DNA of 5,462 nucleotides from Phycisphaerae bacterium (GCA_016873355.1 VGXK01000163.1:1-5462); one strand, 5' to 3'. Positions 1 through 5,462 are shown, counted from the first letter of the stretch. Made by a program: numbers and translations. Notes: generated from the sequence alone by a model not told the origin.

Positions 1-896
1 TCGCTCGTGCTCTGCCGCTCGTCGCGACCGATCGCCCGCAGCGATCCCGCTTCGGCCGCCCGCGCAAGAATCTCCTCGGCGGTCACCAGCAGCGTCGCAT
101 CCCAGCGCCGACCGGAGTCGAGCGGCATGTACTCGATGAATCGCATCTCGAATCCGAGCCGCCGCGACAGCGCCGCGAGCGCCGGCACCTCCTCCTCGTT
201 GCGGCCGCGCATGACGACCGCGTTCACCTTCACCGGCGACAGTCCGAGCTCGATCGCCGTCTCGATCGCCTCGATCACGGTCGACACCGGCACGCGCGAG
301 CGCGTGATGCGCTCGAAGCCGCGCTCACTCACCGCATCGAGCGAGAAGGTGAGCCGGCGCAGGCCGGCGTCGCGCCAGCGTCGCATCGAATCGCGCGACG
401 CGAGCGCGCCGTTCGTGGTCATCGAGAGATCCCGAAGCGGAAGCGACGAAAGCGATCGCAGGATTCGCTCGAGCTCCGGGTGGAGCGTCGGCTCGCCGCC
501 GGTCACGCGAATGCGGTCGATGCCGAGATCGACGCAGACCTCCGCAAGCAGCAGCATCTCGTCGACCGACAGCAGCGTGCGCGGCGGCGCGAAGCGAACG
601 CCCGGGTCGAGGCAGTAGACGCAGCGGAAGTTGCAGCGATCGGTGATCGAGAGGCGCAGGTCGGTGATCACCCGACCATGCGAATCGACGAGTCGTTCCC
701 TCGCGGGCGCCGCCGGGAGCGCCGAATCGGCGGTGGGTGCGTCGACGGCGAGCGTGCGCCGGCCGTTCGCCGGCGTGCGAGGCGCTCGCCGCGCCGGCGC
801 GGGCGATTCGCCGCAACCGTCGCCGACGCTCGAGAGAAGCGGCAGCCCGATCGTGCGCTTGAGCGTTCCCGCGCCGCCGTCGCACCACTCGGTCAT
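1..896 (-). CDS. moaA: GTP 3',8-cyclase MoaA (radical SAM), C-terminal part outside the window
   Basis: First step of molybdenum cofactor synthesis: a cytoplasmic radical SAM enzyme rearranges GTP to the precursor that MoaC turns into cyclic pyranopterin. The visible 298 residues contain the N-terminal cluster motif CNFRCVYC (Cys88, Cys92, Cys95) preceded by LRLSITDR, the SAM-binding VTGGEP at 131-136, and later MTTNG, FSLDA and FIEYMPL segments typical of MoaA. The C-terminal region that carries the second 4Fe-4S cluster lies beyond the left edge, so it cannot be checked. The start at 896 is chosen because its ATG overlaps the sucD stop as ATGA; no other ATG occurs in frame before Met113. 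This gives about 60 residues of Ala/Pro/Arg-rich sequence ahead of the usual MoaA start region, which is unusual. The overlap implies co-transcription and translational coupling with sucD. The family call is firm; the true N-terminus is less certain. Confidence 0.95.
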   Translation of the reverse strand, partial: MTEWCDGGAGTLKRTIGLPLLSSVGDGCGESPAPARRAPRTPANGRRTLAVDAPTADSALPAAPARERLVDSHGRVITDLRLSITDRCNFRCVYCLDPGVRFAPPRTLLSVDEMLLLAEVCVDLGIDRIRVTGGEPTLHPELERILRSLSSLPLRDLSMTTNGALASRDSMRRWRDAGLRRLTFSLDAVSERGFERITRSRVPVSTVIEAIETAIELGLSPVKVNAVVMRGRNEEEVPALAALSRRLGFEMRFIEYMPLDSGRRWDATLLVTAEEILARAAEAGSLRAIGRDERQSTS

Positions 897-1885
897 GGAG
901 CGACAGCGTAGCCGCGCGAGGGCGCCGTCGTTCCGACGGGCACGCCGAGCGCCTCGCACATCGTGCGTCCGATTTCGGCGGGACTGTCCGCCACGCGCAC
1001 GCCGCAGGCCCGCAGAGCGTCGATCTTGGCCTGCGCCGTGTCGGACGCGCCGCCGATGATGGCGCCGGCGTGGCCCATGCGCTTCCCCTTCGGCGCGGTG
1101 CGCCCGGCGATGAACGCGGCCACCGGCTTCCGCATGCGGTCGCGGATCCACTCGCCGGCCAGGATCTCGTCGTTGCCGCCGATCTCGCCGATGAGCACCA
1201 CGCCGTCGGTCTCCTGATCGGCGTTGAACATCTCGAGCACGTCGATGAATCCGAGTCCGCGCACCGGATCGCCGCCGATTCCCACGCAGGTGCTCTGCCC
1301 GATGCCGAGTTCCGAGCACTGCCACACCGCCTCGTAGGTGAGCGTGCCGGAACGGCTCACGATGCCGACCGCCTTTCCGCTCGAGGCGTCCAGTCGGTGC
1401 GTGTGGATGTAGCCCGGCATGATGCCGATCTTGCAGCCGCCGGCGAACTTCGCAGCGGCGCCGCGACCGTCGCCCGCGCGTCGCCCGGGCGAGATCACCC
1501 CCGGACAATTCGGGCCGATCAGGCGCACGAGCGGATACGCGCGATCGAGCGTGGCGCGGGTGCGAATCATGTCCTGCACGGGCACGCCTTCGGTGATCGC
1601 GCAGATCACGGAGATTCCCGCGTCGGCGGCTTCGAGCATCGCGTCGGCGGCGCCGGCGGGAGGCACGAAGATCATGGTGGCGCCGGCGCCGGTCTCGCGC
1701 ACGGCCTGGCGCACCGTGTCGAAGACGGGAAGACCGTTCGCGTCCTTCGTGCCGCCCTTGCCGGGCGTCGTTCCGCCGACGAGCTTCGTGCCGTACTCGA
1801 GACAGCCGCGCGTGTGCACGGCGCCCGTGGCGCCCGTGATCCCCTGGCAGATCACGCGCGTGTTGCCGTCGACGAGGATCGACAT
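893..1885 (-). CDS. sucD: succinyl-CoA synthetase (ligase) subunit alpha
   Basis: Alpha subunit of the TCA-cycle enzyme that interconverts succinyl-CoA and succinate with formation of ATP or GTP; it binds CoA and carries the phosphohistidine. The 330-residue product has the CoA-binding N-terminal domain (VICQGITGATG at 11-21), IGPNCPGVISPG near 123-134, SRSGTLTYEA, VGIGGDP, the GEIGG segment, and KGKRMGHAGAII with the expected active His272. It is longer than the usual ~290 residues. About 15 extra Arg/Gly/Ala-rich residues (135-149) lie between ISPG and CKIGIMPG, a few more precede GKAVGIVSRSG (about 164-170), and there is a short C-terminal tail. moaA follows with a 4-bp overlap. The partner sucC, normally just upstream, is absent: purM diverges there after 39 bp, so the beta subunit must be encoded elsewhere. 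No Shine-Dalgarno sequence precedes the ATG. Confidence 0.96.
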   Translation of the reverse strand: MSILVDGNTRVICQGITGATGAVHTRGCLEYGTKLVGGTTPGKGGTKDANGLPVFDTVRQAVRETGAGATMIFVPPAGAADAMLEAADAGISVICAITEGVPVQDMIRTRATLDRAYPLVRLIGPNCPGVISPGRRAGDGRGAAAKFAGGCKIGIMPGYIHTHRLDASSGKAVGIVSRSGTLTYEAVWQCSELGIGQSTCVGIGGDPVRGLGFIDVLEMFNADQETDGVVLIGEIGGNDEILAGEWIRDRMRKPVAAFIAGRTAPKGKRMGHAGAIIGGASDTAQAKIDALRACGVRVADSPAEIGRTMCEALGVPVGTTAPSRGYAVAP

Positions 1886-1894
1886 GGGGCGGAG

Positions 1895-1900
1895 AGAATA
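1895..1900 (-). promoter_or_regulatory. candidate -10 element (TATTCT) for sucD-moaA
   Basis: On the minus strand TATTCT lies 9 nt before the sucD ATG, so transcription would begin about 2-3 nt from the start codon or at it. No convincing -35 box is seen at 16-19 bp. The position matches the -10-like hexamers before the other divergent starts in this window. The call is inferred from sequence only. Confidence 0.4.
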
Positions 1901-1910
1901 GCACTTCCGC

Positions 1911-1916
1911 TACGAT
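1911..1916 (+). promoter_or_regulatory. candidate -10 element (TACGAT) for purM
   Basis: TACGAT fits the TANNNT core of a sigma-70-type -10 box and lies 8 nt before the purM ATG, placing the likely transcript start at or within 1-2 nt of the start codon (a leaderless message). No Shine-Dalgarno sequence is present between it and the ATG. No clear -35 box is seen at the right distance; the sequence there is GC-rich and lies next to the sucD start. Confidence 0.45.
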
Positions 1917-1924
1917 CCGCACCC

Positions 1925-3091
1925 ATGCGCGACGACGACGCGGCGCCCGCGACGGAGAGCGAATCGTCATCGCGCGGACTCACCTACGCGCAATCGGGCG
2001 TCGACATCGACGCGGGCGACGAGGTCGTCGACCTCATCAAGCCGATCCTGCGGCGCACGCACGGGCCGCGCGTGATCGGACGGCACGGCGCGTTCGCCGG
2101 CATGTTCCGACTCGACTGGAACGAGAAGCTCTTCAAGCGCAATTACCGAGAGCCCGTGCTCGTGGCGTGCACCGACGGCGTCGGCACCAAGGTGCTGCTC
2201 GCGGTGGAGCGCAGCACGTTCCACACCGTCGGCATCGATTGCGTGGCGATGAACGTGAACGACCTGATCGTGCAAGGCGCCGAGCCGCTCTTCTTCCTTG
2301 ATTACCTCGGATTGAGCCGCGTGAAGCCGAAGGAGACGGCGTCGATGATCGAAGGCGTCGCGCGAGGCTGCGAGATCGCCGGATGCGCGCTGATCGGCGG
2401 CGAGTGCGCCGAGATGCCGGACATCTACAAGCCCGGCGACTTCGACATCGCGGGATTCGCGGTGGGCGTCGTCGAGCTCGATCGCGCCATGGACGCCACG
2501 CGCGTTCGCAAGGGCGATGTGGTGATCGGCCTCGCGTCGAGCGGCATTCACAGCAACGGATATTCGCTCGTGCGCCGAATCGTGAAGGACGCGAGGCTCA
2601 ACCTCGACGAGCGCTACGAGGAGCTCGCGGGTTCGCCCGTGTCGTGGATCGAGACGGCTTCGGTCGAGGGTCCGGACGGTCCGCGCAGCGCTCCGCGCCT
2701 GATCGACGTGCTGCTCGAGCCGACGCGCATCTACGCCAAGCCGATCGTGCGTCTGCTCAAGAGCTACAAGCGCAAGAAGGTGATCTCGGGAATGGCGCAC
2801 ATCACCGGCGGCGGCATTCCCGGCAATCTCTGCCGCGCGCTCGGCGAGCAGTTCGACGCGATCGTCGATCGCGCGTCATGGGCGGTGCCGCCGATCTTCC
2901 GGTTCCTTCAGCGGCACGGCGGCGTGGCGGAAGAGGAGATGTGGCGCGTCTTCAACATGGGCATCGGGTACATGCTCGTGGTGCGGCCGAACTTCGTCGA
3001 CGGCGTGCTTCGCAAGCTGCGCAAGTACGGCGAGAACGCCTTCGTCTGCGGAAGCGTGGAGAAGGGTTCCGGCCAGGTGCGCATCGTGTAA
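1925..3091 (+). CDS. purM: phosphoribosylformylglycinamidine cyclo-ligase (AIR synthetase)
   Basis: Fifth step of de novo purine synthesis: ATP-dependent ring closure of FGAM to aminoimidazole ribonucleotide in the cytoplasm. The 388-residue product shows the family landmarks in order: YAQSGVDIDAG (21-31), the nucleotide-binding TDGVGTK (83-89), GIDCVAMNVNDL (103-114), QGAEPLFFLDY, GGECAEMP (158-165), SSGIHSNGYSLVR (205-217), HITGGGIPGN (292-301) and FNMGIGYM near 343-350. It is about 40 residues longer than E. coli PurM (~345). The extra length is an acidic, Ser-rich N-terminus of roughly a dozen residues and about 20 more residues around 222-262, before LLEPTRIY. The frame is open far upstream, but homology begins only just after 1925 and this ATG follows a -10-like TACGAT, so 1925 is preferred. 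It is divergent from sucD and convergent with arfB; no other pur gene is visible. Confidence 0.96.
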   Translation: MRDDDAAPATESESSSRGLTYAQSGVDIDAGDEVVDLIKPILRRTHGPRVIGRHGAFAGMFRLDWNEKLFKRNYREPVLVACTDGVGTKVLLAVERSTFHTVGIDCVAMNVNDLIVQGAEPLFFLDYLGLSRVKPKETASMIEGVARGCEIAGCALIGGECAEMPDIYKPGDFDIAGFAVGVVELDRAMDATRVRKGDVVIGLASSGIHSNGYSLVRRIVKDARLNLDERYEELAGSPVSWIETASVEGPDGPRSAPRLIDVLLEPTRIYAKPIVRLLKSYKRKKVISGMAHITGGGIPGNLCRALGEQFDAIVDRASWAVPPIFRFLQRHGGVAEEEMWRVFNMGIGYMLVVRPNFVDGVLRKLRKYGENAFVCGSVEKGSGQVRIV

Positions 3092-3134
3092 GCGCGCGGC
3101 TCGGGTCGATCGATCGAGAGCGGCGGGTGCGGAT

Positions 3135-3311
3135 TTCCGCCCCAGAAGCATCCGAGTGAACGCGGTGAATCCAGGGTTGGTCGTGACGGACCCGACGCAG
3201 GCGACGCACATGCTCGGCGGCGACCTACAGAAGTGGGTGGAGGAACCCACGCCGCTGAAGCGAATTGGCGTGCTGGAAGACGCGGCTGCGGCGGTCGTCT
3301 TCCTGGCGTCA
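3135..3311 (+). pseudogene. remnant of a short-chain dehydrogenase/reductase (SDR) gene, both ends missing
   Basis: This frame reads FRPRSIRVNAVNPG, then LVVTDPTQATHML, then EEPTPLKRIG, then EDAAAAVVFLAS. It is the familiar segment of classical SDR oxidoreductases that follows the catalytic Tyr-xxx-Lys helix and runs to just before the final WITG/GG region. Only about 59 codons of a usual ~250-codon gene are present. The Rossmann TGxxxGxG motif, the NAG motif and the YxxxK residues are all absent upstream, and homology ends after VVFLAS where the frame runs into the antisense of arfB. A GTG at 3156 could be called as a start, but the homology begins before it, which argues for decay rather than a small new gene. 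It starts 43 bp after the purM stop and no intact copy is in the window. It cannot be an active enzyme; whether anything is translated is unknown. Confidence 0.8.
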
Positions 3312-3330
3312 CCGCACCGGCTGCAACCCG

Positions 3331-3858
3331 TCAATCGCCGCGCCAGTTGCGGCGCGACTTCTTGTCGCTCTCGCGCTTCTTCGACTCGAGCCGGCGCTCC
3401 TTGCTGCCGCGAGTCGGCTTCGTCCTGCGCCGGATCTTCGGCGGCGTGGCGGCCTGAAGCACGACGGCGCGCAAGCGACGCAGCGCCGCTTCGCGATTGT
3501 CGATCTGCGAGCGCGATTCGTCGGCCTGGATGACGAGATCGGTGCCCTGCGCGAGCCACGACGACGCGATCGAGCGAAGTCGCTCGCGCGCGGCGTCGTC
3601 GAGACCGCCGAGATCGTCGAGTCGCACGCGAAGCGTCGCCTTGGTGCTCGTCTTGTTGACATGCTGACCGCCGGGACCCGACGAGCGACTGAACGACCAG
3701 TCGAGTCTCGATGGCAGAATCCATGCGCCGCGTCCGAGTTCGAGCGCGCCGTGCGGCGGCTCGGGGCGCGGCGCGCGATGCGGCTGGCCGAGCGGCGACT
3801 GCGCTCGCGGAGCGCGATTCGGTTCCGGGTGCGGAGGATGTCGCGGCGCCGACGACAT
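3331..3858 (-). CDS. arfB: peptidyl-tRNA hydrolase ArfB (YaeJ-type ribosome rescue factor)
   Basis: A class I release-factor-like protein that frees peptides from ribosomes stalled without a stop codon. It has one GGQ catalytic domain and no codon-recognition domain. Of 175 residues, about 38-138 form that domain: SRSSGPGGQHVNKTSTKATL with the GGQ at 63-65, then the SRSQIDNREAALRRL segment at 116-130. Residues 138-175 are the strongly basic Lys/Arg-rich tail that in ArfB enters the empty mRNA channel (KPTRGSKERRLESKKRE). The length and tail separate it from RF1/RF2. Residues 1-38 are a Pro/Arg/His-rich extension absent from E. coli ArfB (140 residues). The frame is open much further upstream, but 3858 is favoured: it is the last ATG before the domain, it follows a -10-like TACCGT by 8 nt, and the divergent gene starts 24 bp away. 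No Shine-Dalgarno sequence is seen. Confidence 0.93.
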   Translation of the reverse strand: MSSAPRHPPHPEPNRAPRAQSPLGQPHRAPRPEPPHGALELGRGAWILPSRLDWSFSRSSGPGGQHVNKTSTKATLRVRLDDLGGLDDAARERLRSIASSWLAQGTDLVIQADESRSQIDNREAALRRLRAVVLQAATPPKIRRRTKPTRGSKERRLESKKRESDKKSRRNWRGD

Positions 3859-3862
3859 GCGC

Positions 3863-3875
3863 GGGTACGGTACCC
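3863..3875. repeat. 13-bp palindrome in the arfB / barrel-protein divergent promoter
   Basis: GGGTAC-G-GTACCC is a perfect inverted repeat with a one-base centre, and the flanking bases add GCGC at both ends of the 24-bp gap (3859-3882). It contains the candidate -10 hexamers of both genes, so it may exist simply because two back-to-back TAC-type -10 boxes mirror each other, or it may be an operator. The sequence cannot decide between these. Confidence 0.6.
3867..3872 (-). promoter_or_regulatory. candidate -10 element (TACCGT) for arfB
   Basis: On the minus strand TACCGT lies 8 nt before the arfB ATG. A possible -35 box GTGACG (3891-3896, minus strand; TGAC core as in TTGACA) lies 18 bp upstream, inside the coding start of the divergent gene. 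This is the best two-part promoter match in the window and predicts a leaderless or nearly leaderless mRNA. Confidence 0.45.
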
Positions 3876-3876
3876 T
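3871..3876 (+). promoter_or_regulatory. candidate -10 element (TACCCT) for the barrel-protein gene
   Basis: TACCCT lies 6 nt before the ATG at 3883 and overlaps the arfB -10 candidate on the other strand by two bases, so the two promoters could not be occupied at once. TACGGT at 3866-3871 is an alternative, 11 nt from the ATG. No clear -35 box is seen. Confidence 0.4.
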
Positions 3877-3882
3877 TCGCGC

Positions 3883-4887
3883 ATGCGAAGCGTCACGAGC
3901 ATTGCGACGGCGTTGATCGGCGCGGTGGCGACCGCCGGCGCCGCGAACGGACAAGGAGGAAGCGCGGCGCCCGATCCGGCCGGCGGCGCGCCGAGCCGTA
4001 CGACGGGAGTTTCGGCGCACGAATCGACCGACGGCGCAGCGAAGACGGGAACATCGAACGAGCCCGCCGTGATTCCCGGCGAGCGGCCGTGGGATCAATT
4101 CCATCTCGATCTCACCGCGGGACTCTGGCTGCCGCGCGTCACCGGCTGGGTGATGACCGACGACAGCAGCATCAAGTACGACCTTCCCGACGATCTCGGC
4201 CTCTCGTCGTTGGAGCCGTCGTTCGCCGGCGACATCGAGCTGCGCTGGCGCGCCTGGCACTTGCGCGTGGGCGGCAGCCAGTTCTCCACCAGCGGCGGCA
4301 ACGCGTCCACCTACGGCAATTCGCTCGGCGGCGTGGTCGTGGCGCCGGGAGATCCCACCGCGTCGCGACTCACGATGTGGAACGTCGGCGCCGACTTCGG
4401 CGTCGATCTCTGGCGGCCGCTCGCGGATCAGCCGTTTCCGCTCGGCGAGACGACGACCTGGGCGCTCGAGCACAACACGCGGCCGGGCGGCGGGTACATC
4501 GCGGATCTGAGGCTCAACGCGTTCGTCGGCGCGCGCGTGATCGGCACGAATCTCGACTTCACGGATTTGCGCACCGCGCAATCGGCTTCGATCGACGAGA
4601 CCTGGACGGCGGTGTACGTCGGCGGTCGCGTCGACGTCGACATCTGGCTGCGAGATCTCTTTCCACTGCTCGAGCGCATGAGCGTGGAGGCGGGCGGATC
4701 CTTCGGCGCGCTCTACCCGGGCTCCGGCGACATGTTCACGGTGCAGGCGGGCGTGACGCTCTATCCGTGCGACAACTTCGGCGTGCAGATCGGGTATCGG
4801 CTGCTCAAGATCGAGGGCGACGGCGGCGGGCAGCAGTTGCACGCGAACTTCGCGGGCCTCTTCGTCGGCGGCGTGCTCCATTTCTGA
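3883..4887 (+). CDS. exported hypothetical protein, probable outer-membrane beta-barrel
   Basis: I do not recognise a named family. The 334-residue product begins with a signal peptide: residues 1-20 are a short basic start followed by a hydrophobic Ala-rich run, with an AGA or ANG cleavage site near 20-23. Residues 24-66 are a Gly/Ala/Pro/Ser/Thr-rich linker of low complexity. From about 70 onward it alternates polar and hydrophobic residues in short strands rich in aromatic residues and glycine (FHLDLTAGLWLP, DIELRWRAWHLRVGGSQF, YIADLRLNAFVGARVIG, WTAVYVGGRVDVDIWL, FGVQIGYRLLKI), and it ends in FAGLFVGGVLHF. A terminal Phe and this strand pattern are typical of outer-membrane barrels, so an 8-10 strand barrel is plausible. 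There is one Cys in the mature part, at 296. No enzyme motif is visible. It is divergent from arfB and a hairpin follows its stop. A periplasmic beta-rich protein is the main alternative. Confidence 0.82.
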   Translation: MRSVTSIATALIGAVATAGAANGQGGSAAPDPAGGAPSRTTGVSAHESTDGAAKTGTSNEPAVIPGERPWDQFHLDLTAGLWLPRVTGWVMTDDSSIKYDLPDDLGLSSLEPSFAGDIELRWRAWHLRVGGSQFSTSGGNASTYGNSLGGVVVAPGDPTASRLTMWNVGADFGVDLWRPLADQPFPLGETTTWALEHNTRPGGGYIADLRLNAFVGARVIGTNLDFTDLRTAQSASIDETWTAVYVGGRVDVDIWLRDLFPLLERMSVEAGGSFGALYPGSGDMFTVQAGVTLYPCDNFGVQIGYRLLKIEGDGGGQQLHANFAGLFVGGVLHF

Positions 4888-4889
4888 GA

Positions 4890-4917
4890 GCCCCCGATCG
4901 GTCGGTCGAGCGGGAGC
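4890..4917 (+). terminator. GC-rich hairpin after the barrel-protein stop, possible terminator
   Basis: The arms 4890-4900 and 4907-4917 pair at 9 of 11 positions around a 6-nt loop (GTCGGT), with mismatches at 4892/4915 and 4897/4910. It begins 3 nt after the TGA. There is no T-run after it, so it is not a canonical intrinsic terminator. It may be a factor-assisted terminator or an RNA 3'-end stabiliser. Confidence 0.35.
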
Positions 4918-4989
4918 ATTCGACATGACGCGTCGATTCGCACGACGAGCGCTTGCGGCGACTCGCGGCGGCGCCTAGGAATGGTCTCC

Positions 4990-5462
4990 ATGTCCAAGCG
5001 GCGCGGAAGCCGAAGCAAGCATCGGTCGCAGACGATCACGAATCCGTCGCCGAAGCGATCGACGAACGACACGCTGCCACCGAAGAAGGGCAAGCTCGCT
5101 CGCGCACGCCTGCGGCACTTCTTCTTCACGGTGGCGCCCGATCGGCTGATGCGAGGCTTGCTGAAGCGACGGCACCTGCTGTGCCCGATTCAACTGCGCG
5201 AGATCACGCTTCACGTGCCGAGCTGGCCGGAGCGCTGGGAGGGCGTGCGGATCGCGCACCTGAGCGACATCCATCTCGGCGATCTCATGCCGATCGAGAA
5301 GGCGCTCGAGCTCGTCGATCGCGTGGCGAAGGCCAGGCCCGACATGCTTGCCTGCACCGGTGACGTCGTCGATCTCGACTGGCACGGCGCGGAGCCGCTG
5401 CTGGAAGCGATGGGCAGCGTGCCCGCGTCGCTCGGACGCTTCCTGGTGCTCGGCAATCACGA
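4990..5462 (+). CDS. calcineurin-like metallophosphoesterase, C-terminal part outside the window
   Basis: The visible part holds the N-terminal metal-binding motifs of the calcineurin-like phosphoesterase fold: SDIHLGD (Asp and His ligands), TGDVVD and LGNH followed by GA, which would complete the GNHD motif. These ligands bind two metal ions for phosphoester hydrolysis. The arrangement resembles the YkuE-like group, but the substrate cannot be told from this. Ahead of the domain are about 30 Lys/Arg/Ser-rich residues and then a mildly hydrophobic stretch (HFFFTVAPDRLMRGLL). No signal peptide, Tat motif or full membrane helix is evident, so a cytoplasmic or membrane-surface site is likely. 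ATG 4990 is chosen because AGGA at 4977-4980 is spaced 9 nt from it; the in-frame ATG at 4981 would add three residues and abuts that AGGA. It follows the barrel gene by about 100 bp on the same strand and may have its own promoter. The right edge cuts it after about 157 codons. Confidence 0.9.
   Translation, partial: MSKRRGSRSKHRSQTITNPSPKRSTNDTLPPKKGKLARARLRHFFFTVAPDRLMRGLLKRRHLLCPIQLREITLHVPSWPERWEGVRIAHLSDIHLGDLMPIEKALELVDRVAKARPDMLACTGDVVDLDWHGAEPLLEAMGSVPASLGRFLVLGNH

Noticed and set aside
7..618. Plus-strand open frame antisense to moaA
   Set aside because: Ser/Arg-rich composition with no domain; the opposite strand is clearly MoaA.
1879..1884. TCGACA as a -35 box for purM
   Set aside because: It matches TTGACA at 5 of 6 bases but is 26 bp from the TACGAT hexamer, well outside the usual 16-19 bp spacing, and is explained by the sucD start codons.
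1070..1924. Open upstream extension of the purM frame, antisense to sucD
   Set aside because: PurM homology begins just after 1925, and the extension is the reverse complement of a well-conserved sucD.
1967..2800. Minus-strand open frame antisense to purM
   Set aside because: His/Arg/Ala-rich shadow of conserved PurM codons.
3099..3121. Hairpin with the palindrome TCGATCGATCGA after purM as a terminator
   Set aside because: Two 4-bp stems separated by a GGG bulge and no T-run. TCGATCG words are common here, so it is too weak to call.
3312..3533. Continuation of the SDR remnant frame to a stop at 3531-3533
   Set aside because: SDR similarity ends at VVFLAS; beyond 3330 the frame is only the antisense of arfB.
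3859..4926. Long minus-strand open frame extending arfB upstream and antisense to the barrel-protein gene
   Set aside because: It is a GC-rich shadow frame: the plus-strand gene has a signal peptide and protein-like composition, whereas the antisense is Arg/Ala/Glu-rich with no domain. The arfB homology begins only downstream of 3858.
1..5462. CRISPR array, tRNA/rRNA, insertion sequence or riboswitch
   Set aside because: No spaced direct repeats, tRNA cloverleaf, transposase frame, terminal inverted repeats or long structured leader were seen. Gaps between genes are all under 250 bp.

Overview
The window is about 5.5 kb of dense, very GC-rich bacterial chromosome. It carries five recognisable genes, a sixth gene of unknown function and one gene relic. 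One protein has an export signal and a beta-barrel-like body ending in Phe, which points to a Gram-negative cell plan. Starts without Shine-Dalgarno sites and very short divergent intergenic gaps would suit a high-GC lineage such as Planctomycetota/Phycisphaerae. That placement is a guess from general character, not a measured one.

Left part (1-1885, minus strand): sucD (succinyl-CoA synthetase alpha) is followed by moaA (GTP 3',8-cyclase, molybdenum cofactor synthesis). The two share an ATGA stop/start overlap, so they form one transcript. moaA runs off the left edge. No sucC is present next to sucD.

Middle (1925-3858): purM (AIR synthetase, purine synthesis) is read rightward and is divergent from sucD across a 39-bp gap. 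Right of it, a 59-codon piece of a short-chain dehydrogenase, lacking both ends, lies in the convergent gap before arfB. arfB is a GGQ-motif ribosome-rescue peptidyl-tRNA hydrolase on the minus strand.

Right part (3883-5462, plus strand): an exported, probably outer-membrane beta-barrel protein of unknown function is divergent from arfB across only 24 bp. It is followed by a GC-rich hairpin and then by the start of a calcineurin-like metallophosphoesterase cut by the right edge.

The genes do not form one pathway; this is ordinary housekeeping sequence and I see no convincing new multi-gene system. The most interesting signals are regulatory and evolutionary. All four divergent gene starts have a TANNNT -10-like hexamer 6-9 nt before the ATG, which suggests leaderless mRNAs, and one pair shares a 13-bp palindrome. 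The other points are the dehydrogenase relic and lineage-type insertions or extensions in SucD, MoaA, PurM and ArfB.
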